This document shows, in pieces, positions 43,497-52,089 of a stretch of 64,000 nucleotides of DNA. The position numbers and the translations under genes were made by a program. Location of the stretch: the NCBI GenBank assembly GCA_944389545.1, contig CALXMT010000008.1, positions 1 through 64,000 on the forward strand, given 5' to 3'. The stretch's first letter is position 1, and every line of letters starts with the position of its first letter. Below the pieces are notes generated by a model. It did no database searches. It was not told where the DNA came from and saw only the letters and a program-made list of their open reading frames with translations. This stretch comes from an uncultured Kiritimatiellota bacterium (lineage in GTDB: Bacteria > Verrucomicrobiota > Kiritimatiellia > RFP12 > DVOR01).

Positions 43497-43534
43497 AAAC
43501 ACAAGAGCCCCGGGGGACCGGGGCTCTTGTGTTT
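43497..43534 (-). terminator. Terminator of the EPS operon
   Basis: A 15-bp perfect stem AAACACAAGAGCCCC / GGGGCTCTTGTGTTT with an 8-base loop, ten bases after the kinase stop. The U-tract is weak. Confidence 0.7.
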
Positions 43535-43543
43535 GTGTGTGAC

Positions 43544-46012
43544 TCAATCGTCGTCGGTGAGGGAGTCATCGAGGGGACGGTCGTCCGGGTGGAGGTCGAA
43601 GGGCGTCTCGGAGGGTTTTGGCGCGTCCTTGTCCGCCTTCGGCGCGGGGGTGTCCAGCTCGGGAGCCGGTTTGTCGGCCTGCTTGTCGGCGTGTTTGGCG
43701 TGGCGCTTGGCGGGGTCGTTGGGAGAACCTTTGGCGCCGGGGAGGTCGCGGGTTTCGCGGGGGATGTAGGTCTTGGTGGTGTAACCGTAGCGGGAGGAGT
43801 AGTTGCCGAAACCACTCCAGCGGCCGAAGTCGACGTTGTTGACGATGACGCCGAGAATCTTGGCGCCGACCTCGGTGAGGCGACGGGAGGCGAACTGGAT
43901 GGGCCCAAAGCGGGTCTTGTCGGGCGTCGCGACGAGGAGGACGGAGTCGGCGAGGTTGGCGAGGACGATGACGTCGCCGACGAGGCCGAAGGGCGGGGAG
44001 TCGATGATGATGTGGTCGTAGTTCTTGCGGGCCCAGGCGAAGAAGTCGGTGATGATGTTGGTGCCCATGAGGACGGAGGGGCTGATGGAGCCGGAGGCAC
44101 GGGAGTAGACGATGTGGAGGTTGGGGACCTGGGAGTCTTGGGGGAGGTCGGCGAAGGCGTTGGGGTCGTTCTTCGCGAGGACGTGGGGGAGGGAGGGGAA
44201 GGAGTTGGGGTCGCGCCCGAAGATGCCGGCGAGGCGGGGGCGGCGCATGTCGAAGTCGACCAGGAGGGTGCGCTGGCCGGACTGAGCGTAGGCGATGGCG
44301 AGGTTGGTGGAGGTGCAGGTCTTGCCTTCGCCGGGCTGGGTGGACATGCAGAGGATGACCTTGGTGAGGTCGTGGTAGCGCGGGGAGTCGAGGAGGTTGC
44401 GGAGGCCGGCCATGGACTCGGCGTACTGGGAGAAGGGCGCGTTGTGCATGGTGAGGGCGACCTGCGAGCGCTGGAGGCGGCGGAGGTGCGGGAAGACGAC
44501 GAGGGCCTTGAGGCGGAGGCGCTGCTCGATATCCGCCACGCCGGCGAGCTTGTCTTCCATGTGGTCGAGGAGGAGGACGAAGAGGACGCCGAGGAGGAGG
44601 CCGATGATGACGCCGGCGGAGAAGATGATGTAGGGGTTGGGGCTGGCGGGCTTATCCGGGGGGATGGCGTCGCGAACGGACTTGATGGCGGCGGCGTTTT
44701 CGTCGGCCTTGAGGCTGGCGACGCGCTGGCGCTCGCGGAGCTCGGAGGTCTTGCCGATGCCGATTTCGCGCTGGCGCTCGAGCTGCTGGACGCGCATCTG
44801 GGCGGCGATGATGTCGCCATCGAGCTTGATGATCTCGGCGCGGACCTTGGCGGCTTCCTCGACGATGGGCTGGCGCTGGCTCTCGAGGAACTTGACCTGG
44901 GTGAGACCGGTGTCGTAGGCGCGCTGGGCGACCTCGACGAACTGTTCGCGGAAGACTTGGACCTCGCGATCCTTGAGGATGACGTCGGGGTGCTTTTCGG
45001 TGAGGCGGATGAGGAGGGTCTTGCGCTCGTTGAGGGCGGTCTGCCAGCGCTCATAGGCGGTGACGATTTCCGCGGAGCGGTAGTCCTCGGGGATGACGGT
45101 GAAGCGCTCGGGGGTCTCCTTCACGATGGCCAGGGCGCTGATGAGGTCCTTGGCGATGGCGATCTGGCGCTCCAGTTCGATGGACTGGCTGTCGAGTGCG
45201 GAGAGGCGGCTCTGGACGAGCTCGCGTTCGCGGGTGAGGTTTTCGATGCGCTGGGACTTGCGCTCTTCAAGGAGGTCGTTCTCGGTTTCGGCGAGGCGGC
45301 GCTCCTCTTCGGCGAGGGTTTGGGTCAAGAAGGCGACGGCGTTTTCGGCGAGGGCCTTGTTCTGCTCGCTCATGAATTCTTCGCAGACCTCGATGTAGGC
45401 GTTGGCGAGGTCGGAGGCGAGCTTGGGGTCGCCGGCCACGATGGTGGTGCGCACCAGACGGGAGCGGGGGATCAGCTCCATCTCGAAGTCGTTCTTGAAG
45501 ATGTCGCGGAAGGTCTGGGTGGCCGTGCCGTCGTCGGGGTTCTTGGCGCGGTAACGCTCGATCACGCGGTCCTGGATTTCGGTGGTCTGGAACTGGGTGT
45601 AGCGGGTGTTGAAGACCGATTCCAGGGAGGTGTCGATACCGGAATACATGCCATTGCCATCATCGCTGACGAGCGACGGGCCCTGGATGGTCATCTCATA
45701 GTAGGCCTCGGCCTCGAACTTCTGCGGGAGCAGCTGGAAGACGACGAAGGCGCTGAGGAGGCCGAGCACCAGGAAGACGAAGATGGTCATCCAGTGGCTG
45801 GAGCAGACGCGCAGGATGCGCCCCACGCTCATGGAGCCGCCCTCGCCCTCCGGCGCACCGGCCGCCGAGCCATAGGCGGAGCCATAGGCCGAACCGTAGG
45901 CCGCGCCATAGGCGGGGCTGGAATAAGCAGGCGCGCCCCCGGGGAGGGCATCTTTGGTGAAGCGTTGGTAATAGAGGCTACGCCCCTTCTGGCTGTTGTC
46001 TTCCTCGGCCAT
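43544..46012 (-). CDS. Polysaccharide co-polymerase/tyrosine autokinase (Wzc/BY-kinase type)
   Basis: An 822-residue inner-membrane protein. After a Gly/Ala/Tyr-rich N-terminus (AYGSAYGSAYGSA) comes a first membrane helix (about 75-95), a periplasmic Wzz-like domain with long coiled coils (about 230-470), a second helix (about 500-520) and a cytoplasmic BY-kinase domain: Walker A STQPGEGKTCTSTNLA, Walker A' LLVDFDMRRPRL and Walker B HIIIDSPP. A short tyrosine cluster (YSSRYGYTTKTY) follows, then an acidic, Pro/Lys-rich tail. It controls EPS chain length and export by cycles of autophosphorylation. Last gene of the operon, 22 bp after the Wzy-like gene. Confidence 0.93.
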   Translation of the reverse strand: MAEEDNSQKGRSLYYQRFTKDALPGGAPAYSSPAYGAAYGSAYGSAYGSAAGAPEGEGGSMSVGRILRVCSSHWMTIFVFLVLGLLSAFVVFQLLPQKFEAEAYYEMTIQGPSLVSDDGNGMYSGIDTSLESVFNTRYTQFQTTEIQDRVIERYRAKNPDDGTATQTFRDIFKNDFEMELIPRSRLVRTTIVAGDPKLASDLANAYIEVCEEFMSEQNKALAENAVAFLTQTLAEEERRLAETENDLLEERKSQRIENLTRERELVQSRLSALDSQSIELERQIAIAKDLISALAIVKETPERFTVIPEDYRSAEIVTAYERWQTALNERKTLLIRLTEKHPDVILKDREVQVFREQFVEVAQRAYDTGLTQVKFLESQRQPIVEEAAKVRAEIIKLDGDIIAAQMRVQQLERQREIGIGKTSELRERQRVASLKADENAAAIKSVRDAIPPDKPASPNPYIIFSAGVIIGLLLGVLFVLLLDHMEDKLAGVADIEQRLRLKALVVFPHLRRLQRSQVALTMHNAPFSQYAESMAGLRNLLDSPRYHDLTKVILCMSTQPGEGKTCTSTNLAIAYAQSGQRTLLVDFDMRRPRLAGIFGRDPNSFPSLPHVLAKNDPNAFADLPQDSQVPNLHIVYSRASGSISPSVLMGTNIITDFFAWARKNYDHIIIDSPPFGLVGDVIVLANLADSVLLVATPDKTRFGPIQFASRRLTEVGAKILGVIVNNVDFGRWSGFGNYSSRYGYTTKTYIPRETRDLPGAKGSPNDPAKRHAKHADKQADKPAPELDTPAPKADKDAPKPSETPFDLHPDDRPLDDSLTDDD

Positions 46013-46033
46013 GTGAACCCTTTCTGCCCGACC

Positions 46034-47431
46034 TCAACGCGGTCTGGGCAACCAGCCTGCCAAGCAGGCACAAACAATCAAAAACGCGCACAACGGCGCC
46101 GGCGCATGCAACGGCGCGCCAATCACGGAGAACACCAACATGGACACCACGCCCAAGAGCGATCCCACGAACACAAAGCTATAACGATAGTCCAGCCGCC
46201 GCGAGCGCAGGCGCGCCAACGCCACGCCGCGCACCGCACACCGCCCCAGGAGGGCGATCCCCGGCAAGAGAATCAGGATGGCCCCCAAGAGGCCGCGCTC
46301 CATCAGCAGTCGCGTGAAATCGCACGGCAGGGCCGTCCCGCCGGTCTTCCACAGCTCCCAGCCGGAGATGTCGGCGGGGTCCAGCACCTGCTCGGCGAAG
46401 TAGGCCAGGCCATTGGGGCCAACGCCCAGCATGGGGTTCAGATCCAGCACGTCAAAGGCGAGGGCCTGACGGAAATTCCACTGGGTGGAGAAGGTCTCCC
46501 AAGCGGCGGAGAGCGGTCCGTGCCCAAAGAGCGCCCCGAAGTCGCGCCCGCCGGGCGCCAAGAAGAAGCCCACCAGGGCCGCGAGCACCAGGGGCACCCC
46601 CAACGCGCCGCCCCAGAGCACCGCCACCTTGTGCCCGGAGACCCGCGCCGCAAAACCGGCGCAGACAAACCACAGCACCGTCACCATGCCCGCAAGCATG
46701 ATGGCCAACGTGCCGCCAAAGGCAAAGAGGCCCAGGCTGTTCAGGCAGGCCGCGACCAGAGCCACGGCGCAGAGGCGCCCGCGGTGGCGCAGAAAGGCCT
46801 CGCCCGTCACCCCCAGGCAAACGCAAAAGAGCAAGAGCCACAGCGTGGCGGCGCCTTCCGCCCCGCCCAACCAAGCCAATCCCTCCGTCAACCCCGGCGC
46901 GAGCATCGCCACGAGTGCGAGCAGGCCGGTCAAGAGGCCCACCCCCACCAGCGCCAAGAGGCGTTGACTGCGGGGCAACGCGACACGCACGGCCAGCGCG
47001 CACGCCACACCGCAGAGCAACCCCACGAAGAGGGGCACCCCCTCGGCGGGATTGACGGCGGAAGGCGCGAAGGCCATGGGCGGATCGGTGAAGCGCCACT
47101 TGGGCTTCGCGCTCAGGTCGAGCACATTGAAGGAGCTGAGGTCGAGCACGAAATCGCGAGGCCCATTGAAAAGCGCGATACCGACATAGAGGACGGCCAA
47201 GATGCCGGACCACGTGAGGATGTCGCCCCCCATGGCGCGGTCGACACGGGTCCGTGCGGCCCAAAAGCCCTCGCCTTTGAGCGCGGGCGGCAGGAAGCGC
47301 GCAAAGAGCAGGAGGCTCCCCGCGGCCCACAACGCGAACCACGCGGAGAGATTCGGGACAAAACAAAGGGTGCCTGCCACCAACAAGAGGTGGGCAAGCA
47401 CCCAATATTTCGTCAACAGAATCCGAATCAC
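46034..47431 (-). CDS. O-antigen ligase/Wzy-type polymerase-like membrane protein
   Basis: A 465-residue protein with about 11-12 membrane helices and a large periplasmic loop containing LDLNPMLGVGPNGLAYF, the typical 'G-G-N' region of the O-antigen ligase/polymerase superfamily, followed by FTRLLMERGLLGAILILLPG. In an EPS operon with Wza and Wzc homologues it most likely polymerises repeat units. The coding strand is relatively G-rich compared with neighbours. It sits 23 bp downstream of the barrel gene. Confidence 0.82.
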   Translation of the reverse strand: MIRILLTKYWVLAHLLLVAGTLCFVPNLSAWFALWAAGSLLLFARFLPPALKGEGFWAARTRVDRAMGGDILTWSGILAVLYVGIALFNGPRDFVLDLSSFNVLDLSAKPKWRFTDPPMAFAPSAVNPAEGVPLFVGLLCGVACALAVRVALPRSQRLLALVGVGLLTGLLALVAMLAPGLTEGLAWLGGAEGAATLWLLLFCVCLGVTGEAFLRHRGRLCAVALVAACLNSLGLFAFGGTLAIMLAGMVTVLWFVCAGFAARVSGHKVAVLWGGALGVPLVLAALVGFFLAPGGRDFGALFGHGPLSAAWETFSTQWNFRQALAFDVLDLNPMLGVGPNGLAYFAEQVLDPADISGWELWKTGGTALPCDFTRLLMERGLLGAILILLPGIALLGRCAVRGVALARLRSRRLDYRYSFVFVGSLLGVVSMLVFSVIGAPLHAPAPLCAFLIVCACLAGWLPRPR

Positions 47432-47454
47432 GGCGGTTCTGCGGCGGCGCGGCC

Positions 47455-48672
47455 TTACAGCGTGAAGGTCAGGCCGACATCAAGACGGATGTCATCGGCG
47501 GAATCGTCGCCGTTGCCATCGTACTGGTCGTTCTTCCAGGAGACGCTTCCGTACATCGAGACGTAGTTGTTGAAGCGGTAGGAGGTGTTGCAGGCCACCT
47601 GGATATAGGTGCGGTCGCGGTCGGAGAGGCCGGGGGCGGTCGCCACGTGCTCTTCGTAGAAGCCGGAGAGGGAGAGCGAGGAGTAGAGCTTGTCGCTCCA
47701 CTGGACGGTCACGGACCCGGTGAGGTTGTGCGACCAGACGTAAGTGGTCTTGGCGTTGTAGAACGCGCCGTTGTAGTACTCAGACTCGTAGCGGGAGTTG
47801 AGCGACAGGGCCAGGGCGACGCGCTGGGAGAGGCGGTAGGAGAGGGACAGGGAGTAGGAGGGGTCAACGCTCGTGTCGTCGTTGTAGCCCTGGTAGTCCT
47901 GGAAGCTGGCACCCACCATCGCCGTGAGGGAGAGGCGATTGCTGATGGTGTGGGAGAGACCGGTCATCAGCGAGTAGGAGTGAGAGGTCTCGCCGCCATC
48001 AGGATCGTCGGTGGAGGCGGAGAGGGAGAAGTTCCAGCTCGTACGCTCACTCCAACGCCAGCCGGCGGTGGCGGAGAGGGTGTAGCTGTCGCTCGAGGAG
48101 CCCCAGGAATCATCGTAATCGGAGCGGCTCCAGCCGGCACCGATGGAGAGGTTCCACTTGCGGAAGCCGGTGTAGGCGAGGCCCACGTTCACGTTGTAGT
48201 TGTCGGACTTGTCGGTGTCGATGCGCGGCAGGGTCGGGTTGGCGGGGTCCCAGCCGGAGCCGTAGAACTCATCGTTCTCGGAGTGGGAGTAGGAGCCCGA
48301 GACCGAGAGGCGCCAGCGGGGGTTCAGGGTGCGGGTGTAGTTCAGCGCGAGACCGTAGGAATCGGAGTCCTGGGCGTCCTCGTCGTCGAAGCCGTGCTCC
48401 ATGGTGTAGAAGAGGCTCGAGCTGAAGGAGGAGCGGTCGCCGAGCTTGCGGCTGAGGGTGAGGCTGGGCTGGACGCGCCAACCTGCGCCGCTCTCGTCGT
48501 CGTTGGTGGTGTTGTGGGCGTTGCTTTCCCAGAAGGCACCCACGCTGACGGAGGCGGCGATGTCCCAGCCTTTGTAGCGGAAGCCGGGGCCTTTGTCGAT
48601 GTTCTGCGCGAAGACCGATGTCGTGATGAGGCAGCCACACAGCAAAGCGGCCAACTGAAGCGGTTTCTTCAT
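47455..48672 (-). CDS. Outer-membrane beta-barrel protein of the EPS operon
   Basis: A 405-residue protein with a Sec signal (MKKPLQLAALLCGCLITTSVFA) and dense alternating beta strands (SLTLSRKLGDRSSFSSSLFY, RWRLSVSGSYSHSEND and WNLSIGAGWSRSDYD are examples) ending in LDVGLTFTL, a C-terminal Phe/Leu signature for barrel insertion. It resembles EpsL/BBP2-type outer-membrane proteins of Wzy-dependent EPS clusters, probably an 18-ish-stranded pore or secretion channel working with the Wza-like protein. Confidence 0.85.
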   Translation of the reverse strand: MKKPLQLAALLCGCLITTSVFAQNIDKGPGFRYKGWDIAASVSVGAFWESNAHNTTNDDESGAGWRVQPSLTLSRKLGDRSSFSSSLFYTMEHGFDDEDAQDSDSYGLALNYTRTLNPRWRLSVSGSYSHSENDEFYGSGWDPANPTLPRIDTDKSDNYNVNVGLAYTGFRKWNLSIGAGWSRSDYDDSWGSSSDSYTLSATAGWRWSERTSWNFSLSASTDDPDGGETSHSYSLMTGLSHTISNRLSLTAMVGASFQDYQGYNDDTSVDPSYSLSLSYRLSQRVALALSLNSRYESEYYNGAFYNAKTTYVWSHNLTGSVTVQWSDKLYSSLSLSGFYEEHVATAPGLSDRDRTYIQVACNTSYRFNNYVSMYGSVSWKNDQYDGNGDDSADDIRLDVGLTFTL

Positions 48673-48719
48673 GTCTTTATCCTTAGGGAAATCTTAGGGA
48701 AGCGTGACGGTCACCCCGA

Positions 48720-49781
48720 TCAGCGGACGCGCTGGTTGCGGTACAACGGGCTGGGCGGCATCGGGCGGGGGCGCGGGAAGGGCGCGGGGATCTGCGCGTC
48801 GATGCCGACGGAGATGGGCAGGCCCGTCTCATACTGGAAGACGCGGCCGGGCATCGTGGCGGGGTGGGTCTCCCAGTCGTAGAAGAGGTTGTCGACCGCG
48901 TCGGACATCGCGTCCTGGGTCAGGCCCAAGTTGTCGGTGACGCAACGGGAGAGGAGGGGCACCTGCACGCCCTCGGGCGCGGGGATCGTCTCGAAGGCGG
49001 AGGGGGCGTCAGGCGTGCCGGCGGCGGCCGCATCGCGCACGTCGGGGGAGGTGCGCTCGAGGTAATCCTCGGCGACCTCTTCGGCCTGGGACTGGGGCTG
49101 ACGCTGGACGACGTTGTTGGCGTCGGGGTCGGCGGGGGTCGGGGCGACGGCGTCCACGCCGGCGCGCTCGGCCACGAAGGCGCGGGTCTGACCGGCGGTG
49201 GCGGCGTTGCCGTATTGCTCCACGGCGTTCACGTAGCCGGCGGGAAGGACGGCCACGAGCGCGGGGCGCGTGCGGGCGGGGTCGTTGCTGCCCTTGGAGA
49301 AGGCATCGACCAGCGTGGCGATGCGGACGTCAGGGGCGGAGGTGCCGGAAGCGGCGATGTAGTCGGAGGCCGTCTTCACCACCTTGGCGCAGAAGGCGTC
49401 ATACTGCGCGTCCGTCATCTTGTTCTCTTCCTGGCCGAAGCCGTTGTCGGCAAGGAGGTCCGAAAGGCCCTGGAGGTTCTCAAGCGGCGCGGAGGTGTAA
49501 ATCTCCGCGATCATGGCCAAGCCCTGGCGGTTGCCGGCGCCACCGATGAGGGCGCGCGCCGCGGAGACCAAACGCTGGGTCTTCGCGCCGGCCTCGCCGG
49601 GCATCGCGCCGATGGAGACCATCACCTGGCGGGCGTAGTTGAGGCGGGCCTGCCCTTCGGCGGTCGCCTGAATGGTACGGCTGATTGTGGCGGGCGTCAA
49701 ATCCGCCTCGGTCAAGACCGCCGCGTGCACGCTCCCGACCCCCAGAAGGAGGATCGCGGCCAAAAGCATCATCCTTTTCAT
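48720..49781 (-). CDS. Secreted protein of unknown function in the EPS operon
   Basis: A 353-residue exported protein (signal MKRMMLLAAILLLGVGSVHA). The N-terminal ~190 residues are Ala-rich and helical (SRTIQATAEGQARLNYARQV, LLADNGFGQEENKMTDAQYD); the middle is Pro/Asp/Gln-rich and the C-terminus is proline-rich (FPRPRPMPPSPLYRNQRVR). No family recognised. ATG 49781 fits the signal peptide; the longer frame to 49850 does not. Its place between the Wza-like exporter and the barrel suggests a periplasmic accessory role in export. Confidence 0.75.
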   Translation of the reverse strand: MKRMMLLAAILLLGVGSVHAAVLTEADLTPATISRTIQATAEGQARLNYARQVMVSIGAMPGEAGAKTQRLVSAARALIGGAGNRQGLAMIAEIYTSAPLENLQGLSDLLADNGFGQEENKMTDAQYDAFCAKVVKTASDYIAASGTSAPDVRIATLVDAFSKGSNDPARTRPALVAVLPAGYVNAVEQYGNAATAGQTRAFVAERAGVDAVAPTPADPDANNVVQRQPQSQAEEVAEDYLERTSPDVRDAAAAGTPDAPSAFETIPAPEGVQVPLLSRCVTDNLGLTQDAMSDAVDNLFYDWETHPATMPGRVFQYETGLPISVGIDAQIPAPFPRPRPMPPSPLYRNQRVR

Positions 49782-49827
49782 CTCAGCTCTCTTTCTCTTC
49801 TCTCTAGACCAACAACAAAACAAACGG

Positions 49828-50490
49828 TTACCAGTTGCTCTCCGGGACATGAAGAATGTCGCCCGGCATCAAAACCACGTTCAGTTCAGCGGCGGCATCG
49901 GTGCCGATGTCGTCCAAATCGATCACCACGCGCTGGCGCTCGCCGTTCTCCAGCTCACGCGTCAGCGTGACGGCGGAACGGTCCGCCCACATGGAGGCGC
50001 CGCCCGCGGAGCTCAGCGCCTGCATCACCGTCAGGTCACGCGTCGGCGGGATGCTCACCGGCCCCGGCGTGGCCACGCTCCCGGTCACCAGCACCGAGCC
50101 ATAGGGCGAGGAGCCGCCCGCGCTCACGGGCACGTAGTCCACCGCGACCTGCGGATTCACGTAAAACTCGGAATAGCGCTTCACCAGCTCCTGGCGCAGC
50201 TGCTCGATCGTCATGCCCTCGCACTTCACGCTGTCCACGTAAGGCAGGAGCACGTCGCCTTCGGCCGAGACCTCTTTCTGCTGCGCGGCAAAGACTTCCT
50301 GGCCCAACGCCGAGACCGAGACCGAAATCTGCAGGCCGGGGCGAAGCTTGGGCGCAGAGACGTTCGATTTCAGCTCGCTCACCGTCACGCGCTGCACGTC
50401 GCCGGGAAAGAGGAAATCATAAACCGCCCCGCAACCGCTGAAAAGCGGCATCAAGCAAGCCAAAATCAGTGCCAGACGAAATCGTTGCAT
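49828..50490 (-). CDS. Polysaccharide export lipoprotein (Wza-like, SLBB)
   Basis: A 220-residue lipoprotein: signal and lipobox LMPLFSGC near residue 20. A Poly_export domain follows (LRPGLQISVSVSALGQEVF, VSAEGDVLLPYVDSVKCEGM, YVNPQVAVDYVP), then an SLBB domain (VLVTGSVATPGPVSIPP, TVMQALSSAGGA, VVLMPGDILHVPES). It forms the outer-membrane exit channel. It is shorter than E. coli Wza, with one SLBB domain and no C-terminal barrel helix, consistent with the separate barrel protein in the operon. First gene of the operon; TACAGT -10 at 50518-50523. Confidence 0.92.
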   Translation of the reverse strand: MQRFRLALILACLMPLFSGCGAVYDFLFPGDVQRVTVSELKSNVSAPKLRPGLQISVSVSALGQEVFAAQQKEVSAEGDVLLPYVDSVKCEGMTIEQLRQELVKRYSEFYVNPQVAVDYVPVSAGGSSPYGSVLVTGSVATPGPVSIPPTRDLTVMQALSSAGGASMWADRSAVTLTRELENGERQRVVIDLDDIGTDAAAELNVVLMPGDILHVPESNW

Positions 50491-50517
50491 ACTTTTCCTA
50501 AAGTGATAAGTACCTAT

Positions 50518-50523
50518 ACTGTA
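50518..50523 (-). promoter_or_regulatory. -10 box of the EPS operon
   Basis: TACAGT followed by TATAGG on the minus strand, 27 bases before ATG 50490; the leader contains TAGGAAAAG as a ribosome site. Confidence 0.5.
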
Positions 50524-50553
50524 CCACATCCATCCTTCCCCTGCAAGCCCCTA

Positions 50554-50862
50554 ATAGTATATTGTAGTTTTAATGAAGAGGTGTAGGCGCTGGGCATTGG
50601 TCTGGAGAACGGAGAACGGAAAACGGAGCGTGCAGGCGCGAAGCGCCAAACCTTCCACGGCCACGGAGCGCGCGGCAAGCGCGCGACGGGCGGAGTGGAG
50701 GGAAAACTGTGGAGGGTTTGCCCTGCGGGGCTGACACGAAGGACCACGAAGAACCACAAGGCTCACAAAGAAAGTAGGGAAGGAGGAACCGCAGATTCCG
50801 CAGATTTCACAGATTTTGAGCAGATTAAGAGCGTGCTAGCGCACGCAGGACGAAGAATGGAA
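50554..50862. repeat. About 300-bp direct duplication of mosaic, copy 1
   Basis: Starts TAGTATATTGTAGTTTTAAT and continues through heptamers, the 30-bp hairpin repeat (50629-50658), a GCGCGCGGCAAGCGCGCG hairpin, GTGGAGGGTTTGCCCTGCGG and a CACGAAGGACCACGAAG tract to a GTGCTAGCGCAC hairpin. Copy 2 begins at 50963 and has the same order but lacks the 30-bp hairpin repeat. Confidence 0.85.
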
Positions 50863-50962
50863 GCTTGGAAGTTTGGAGGCTTGGAAGGTTGGAGGAGCCC
50901 CAGAGGTTTGGGCCCGAGCTGTCGCCTCCGGCGACGATCTGGCCGGAACCCAAAGACTGCAT

Positions 50963-51236
50963 AGTATATTGTAGTTTTAATGAAGAGGTGTAGGCGCTGG
51001 GCATTGGTCTGGAGAACGGAGAACGGAAAACGGAGAACGGAGCGCGCGGCAAGCGCGCGACGGGCGAAGTGGAGGGAGAACTGTGGAGGGTTTGCCCTGC
51101 GGGGCTGACACGAAGAACCACAAAGAACCACGAAGATTCACAAAGAAAGTAGGGAAGGAGGAACCGCAGAATGGGAACCGCAGATTTCACAGATTTGGAG
51201 CAGATTAAGGGCGTGCTAGCGCACGCTAGACTGCCA
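50963..51236. repeat. About 270-bp direct duplication of mosaic, copy 2
   Basis: Second copy of 50554-50862, starting with the identical TAGTATATTGTAGTTTTAAT and about 60 identical bases. It lacks the 30-bp hairpin repeat present in copy 1 and has an extra heptamer, so one copy gained or lost that module. Confidence 0.85.
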
Positions 51237-51642
51237 GTGTGGAAGCTTGGCGGGTTGGAGGTGCCACAGAAGGTGAAGTCCCATCCGTCGCCCCGCAGGG
51301 GCGGTCCTGCATCTCCTGCATCTCCTGAATCTCCTGATTGGCTGATTGGGATGCCCTAGGCCTCTGCTTCTCGCCTTCAAGCGCGAAAGCGATGGGCGGG
51401 AGGGAGCGATCAGCGGGCGTTTCGCCCGCAAAGCGACCGGCGTGAGCCCATCGGACTTCGCGCTTAGGCCGTTTGAAAGGAATGTTGGCGCAGGAAAGTG
51501 GGGCGCGGGAGGGCGCACGGACGTGCGCCCGGCGTAGCGCCCTTCTTTCCTGCAAGAGTCGCGTCTTTGCGCTCCTTCTCTTTTCCCCGGACGGCATTGG
51601 CCCAGGCCTGCGCGACCGTCTCTTCGTGGAGAGGAGGAAAGA
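51237..51642. repeat. Intergenic repeat mosaic upstream of the tRNA cluster terminator
   Basis: CGCCCCGCAGGGGCG hairpin, TCTCCTGCATCTCCTGAATC tract (51308-51340), family-A module (about 51386-51460) and the ~85-bp module shared with 43229-43310 (51484-51570). No gene. Confidence 0.75.
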
Positions 51643-51679
51643 GCAAAAAAAGAAAAGGCCGGGAAGACCCGGCCTTTTG
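51643..51679 (-). terminator. Terminator of the tRNA operon
   Basis: On the minus strand AAGGCCGGG-TCTT-CCCGGCCTT followed by TTCTTTTTTT, six bases after the last tRNA. Confidence 0.9.
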
Positions 51680-51684
51680 GAAAA

Positions 51685-51760
51685 TGGTAGGGGTGCACGG
51701 GCTTGAACCGTGGACCCAGTGATTAAGAGTCACTTGCTCTACCAACTGAGCTACACCCCC
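51685..51760 (-). tRNA. tRNA-Lys (CTT), copy 1
   Basis: 76 nt including encoded CCA. Acceptor GGGGGTG/CACCCCT with a G1-U72 wobble, D-arm GCTC/GAGC, anticodon stem AGTGA/TCACT with loop CTCTTAA (anticodon CTT), variable GGGTC, T-arm CACGG-TTCAAGC-CCGTG. Identical to the copy at 51878. Confidence 0.96.
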
Positions 51761-51767
51761 GGAAGGA

Positions 51768-51843
51768 TGGAGCGAACTAAGGGACTCGAACCCTCAACCT
51801 CCACCTTGGCAAGGTGGAGCTCTGCCAATTGAGCTAAGTTCGC
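51768..51843 (-). tRNA. tRNA-Gly (GCC), copy 1
   Basis: 76 nt with encoded CCA. Acceptor GCGAACT/AGTTCGC, anticodon stem CCACC/GGTGG with loop TTGCCAA (anticodon GCC), T-arm GAGGG-TTCGAGT-CCCTT. Lies seven bases upstream of tRNA-Lys copy 1 in the transcript. Confidence 0.96.
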
Positions 51844-51877
51844 CTCACTGGCGTTTTTGGGCGCTTCCATCCTCGGA

Positions 51878-51953
51878 TGGTAGGGGTGCACGGGCTTGAA
51901 CCGTGGACCCAGTGATTAAGAGTCACTTGCTCTACCAACTGAGCTACACCCCC
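51878..51953 (-). tRNA. tRNA-Lys (CTT), copy 2
   Basis: Identical to 51685-51760 at an offset of 193 bp, including the G1-U72 pair and encoded CCA. Confidence 0.96.
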
Positions 51954-51960
51954 GGAAGGA

Positions 51961-52036
51961 TGGAGCGAACTAAGGGACTCGAACCCTCAACCTCCACCTT
52001 GGCAAGGTGGAGCTCTGCCAATTGAGCTAAGTTCGC
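51961..52036 (-). tRNA. tRNA-Gly (GCC), copy 2
   Basis: Identical to 51768-51843 at the same 193-bp offset. It is the first tRNA of the transcript; the order is Gly-Lys-Gly-Lys. Confidence 0.96.
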
Positions 52037-52056
52037 ACGCTCAAAAAACAGGGCAT

Positions 52057-52085
52057 ATAATACCAAAGGCCGATGGTCCATGCAA
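52057..52085 (-). promoter_or_regulatory. Promoter of the tRNA operon
   Basis: TTGCAT (52080-52085), 17-bp spacer, TATTAT (52057-52062) on the minus strand, about 20 bases before the first tRNA. The best sigma-70-like -35/-10 pair in the window. Confidence 0.75.
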
Positions 52086-52089
52086 GCAC

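Noticed and set aside
43394-47566. 1390-codon + strand open frame across two EPS genes
   Set aside because: Shadow of the kinase and Wzy-like genes; spans an intergenic boundary and has no family features.
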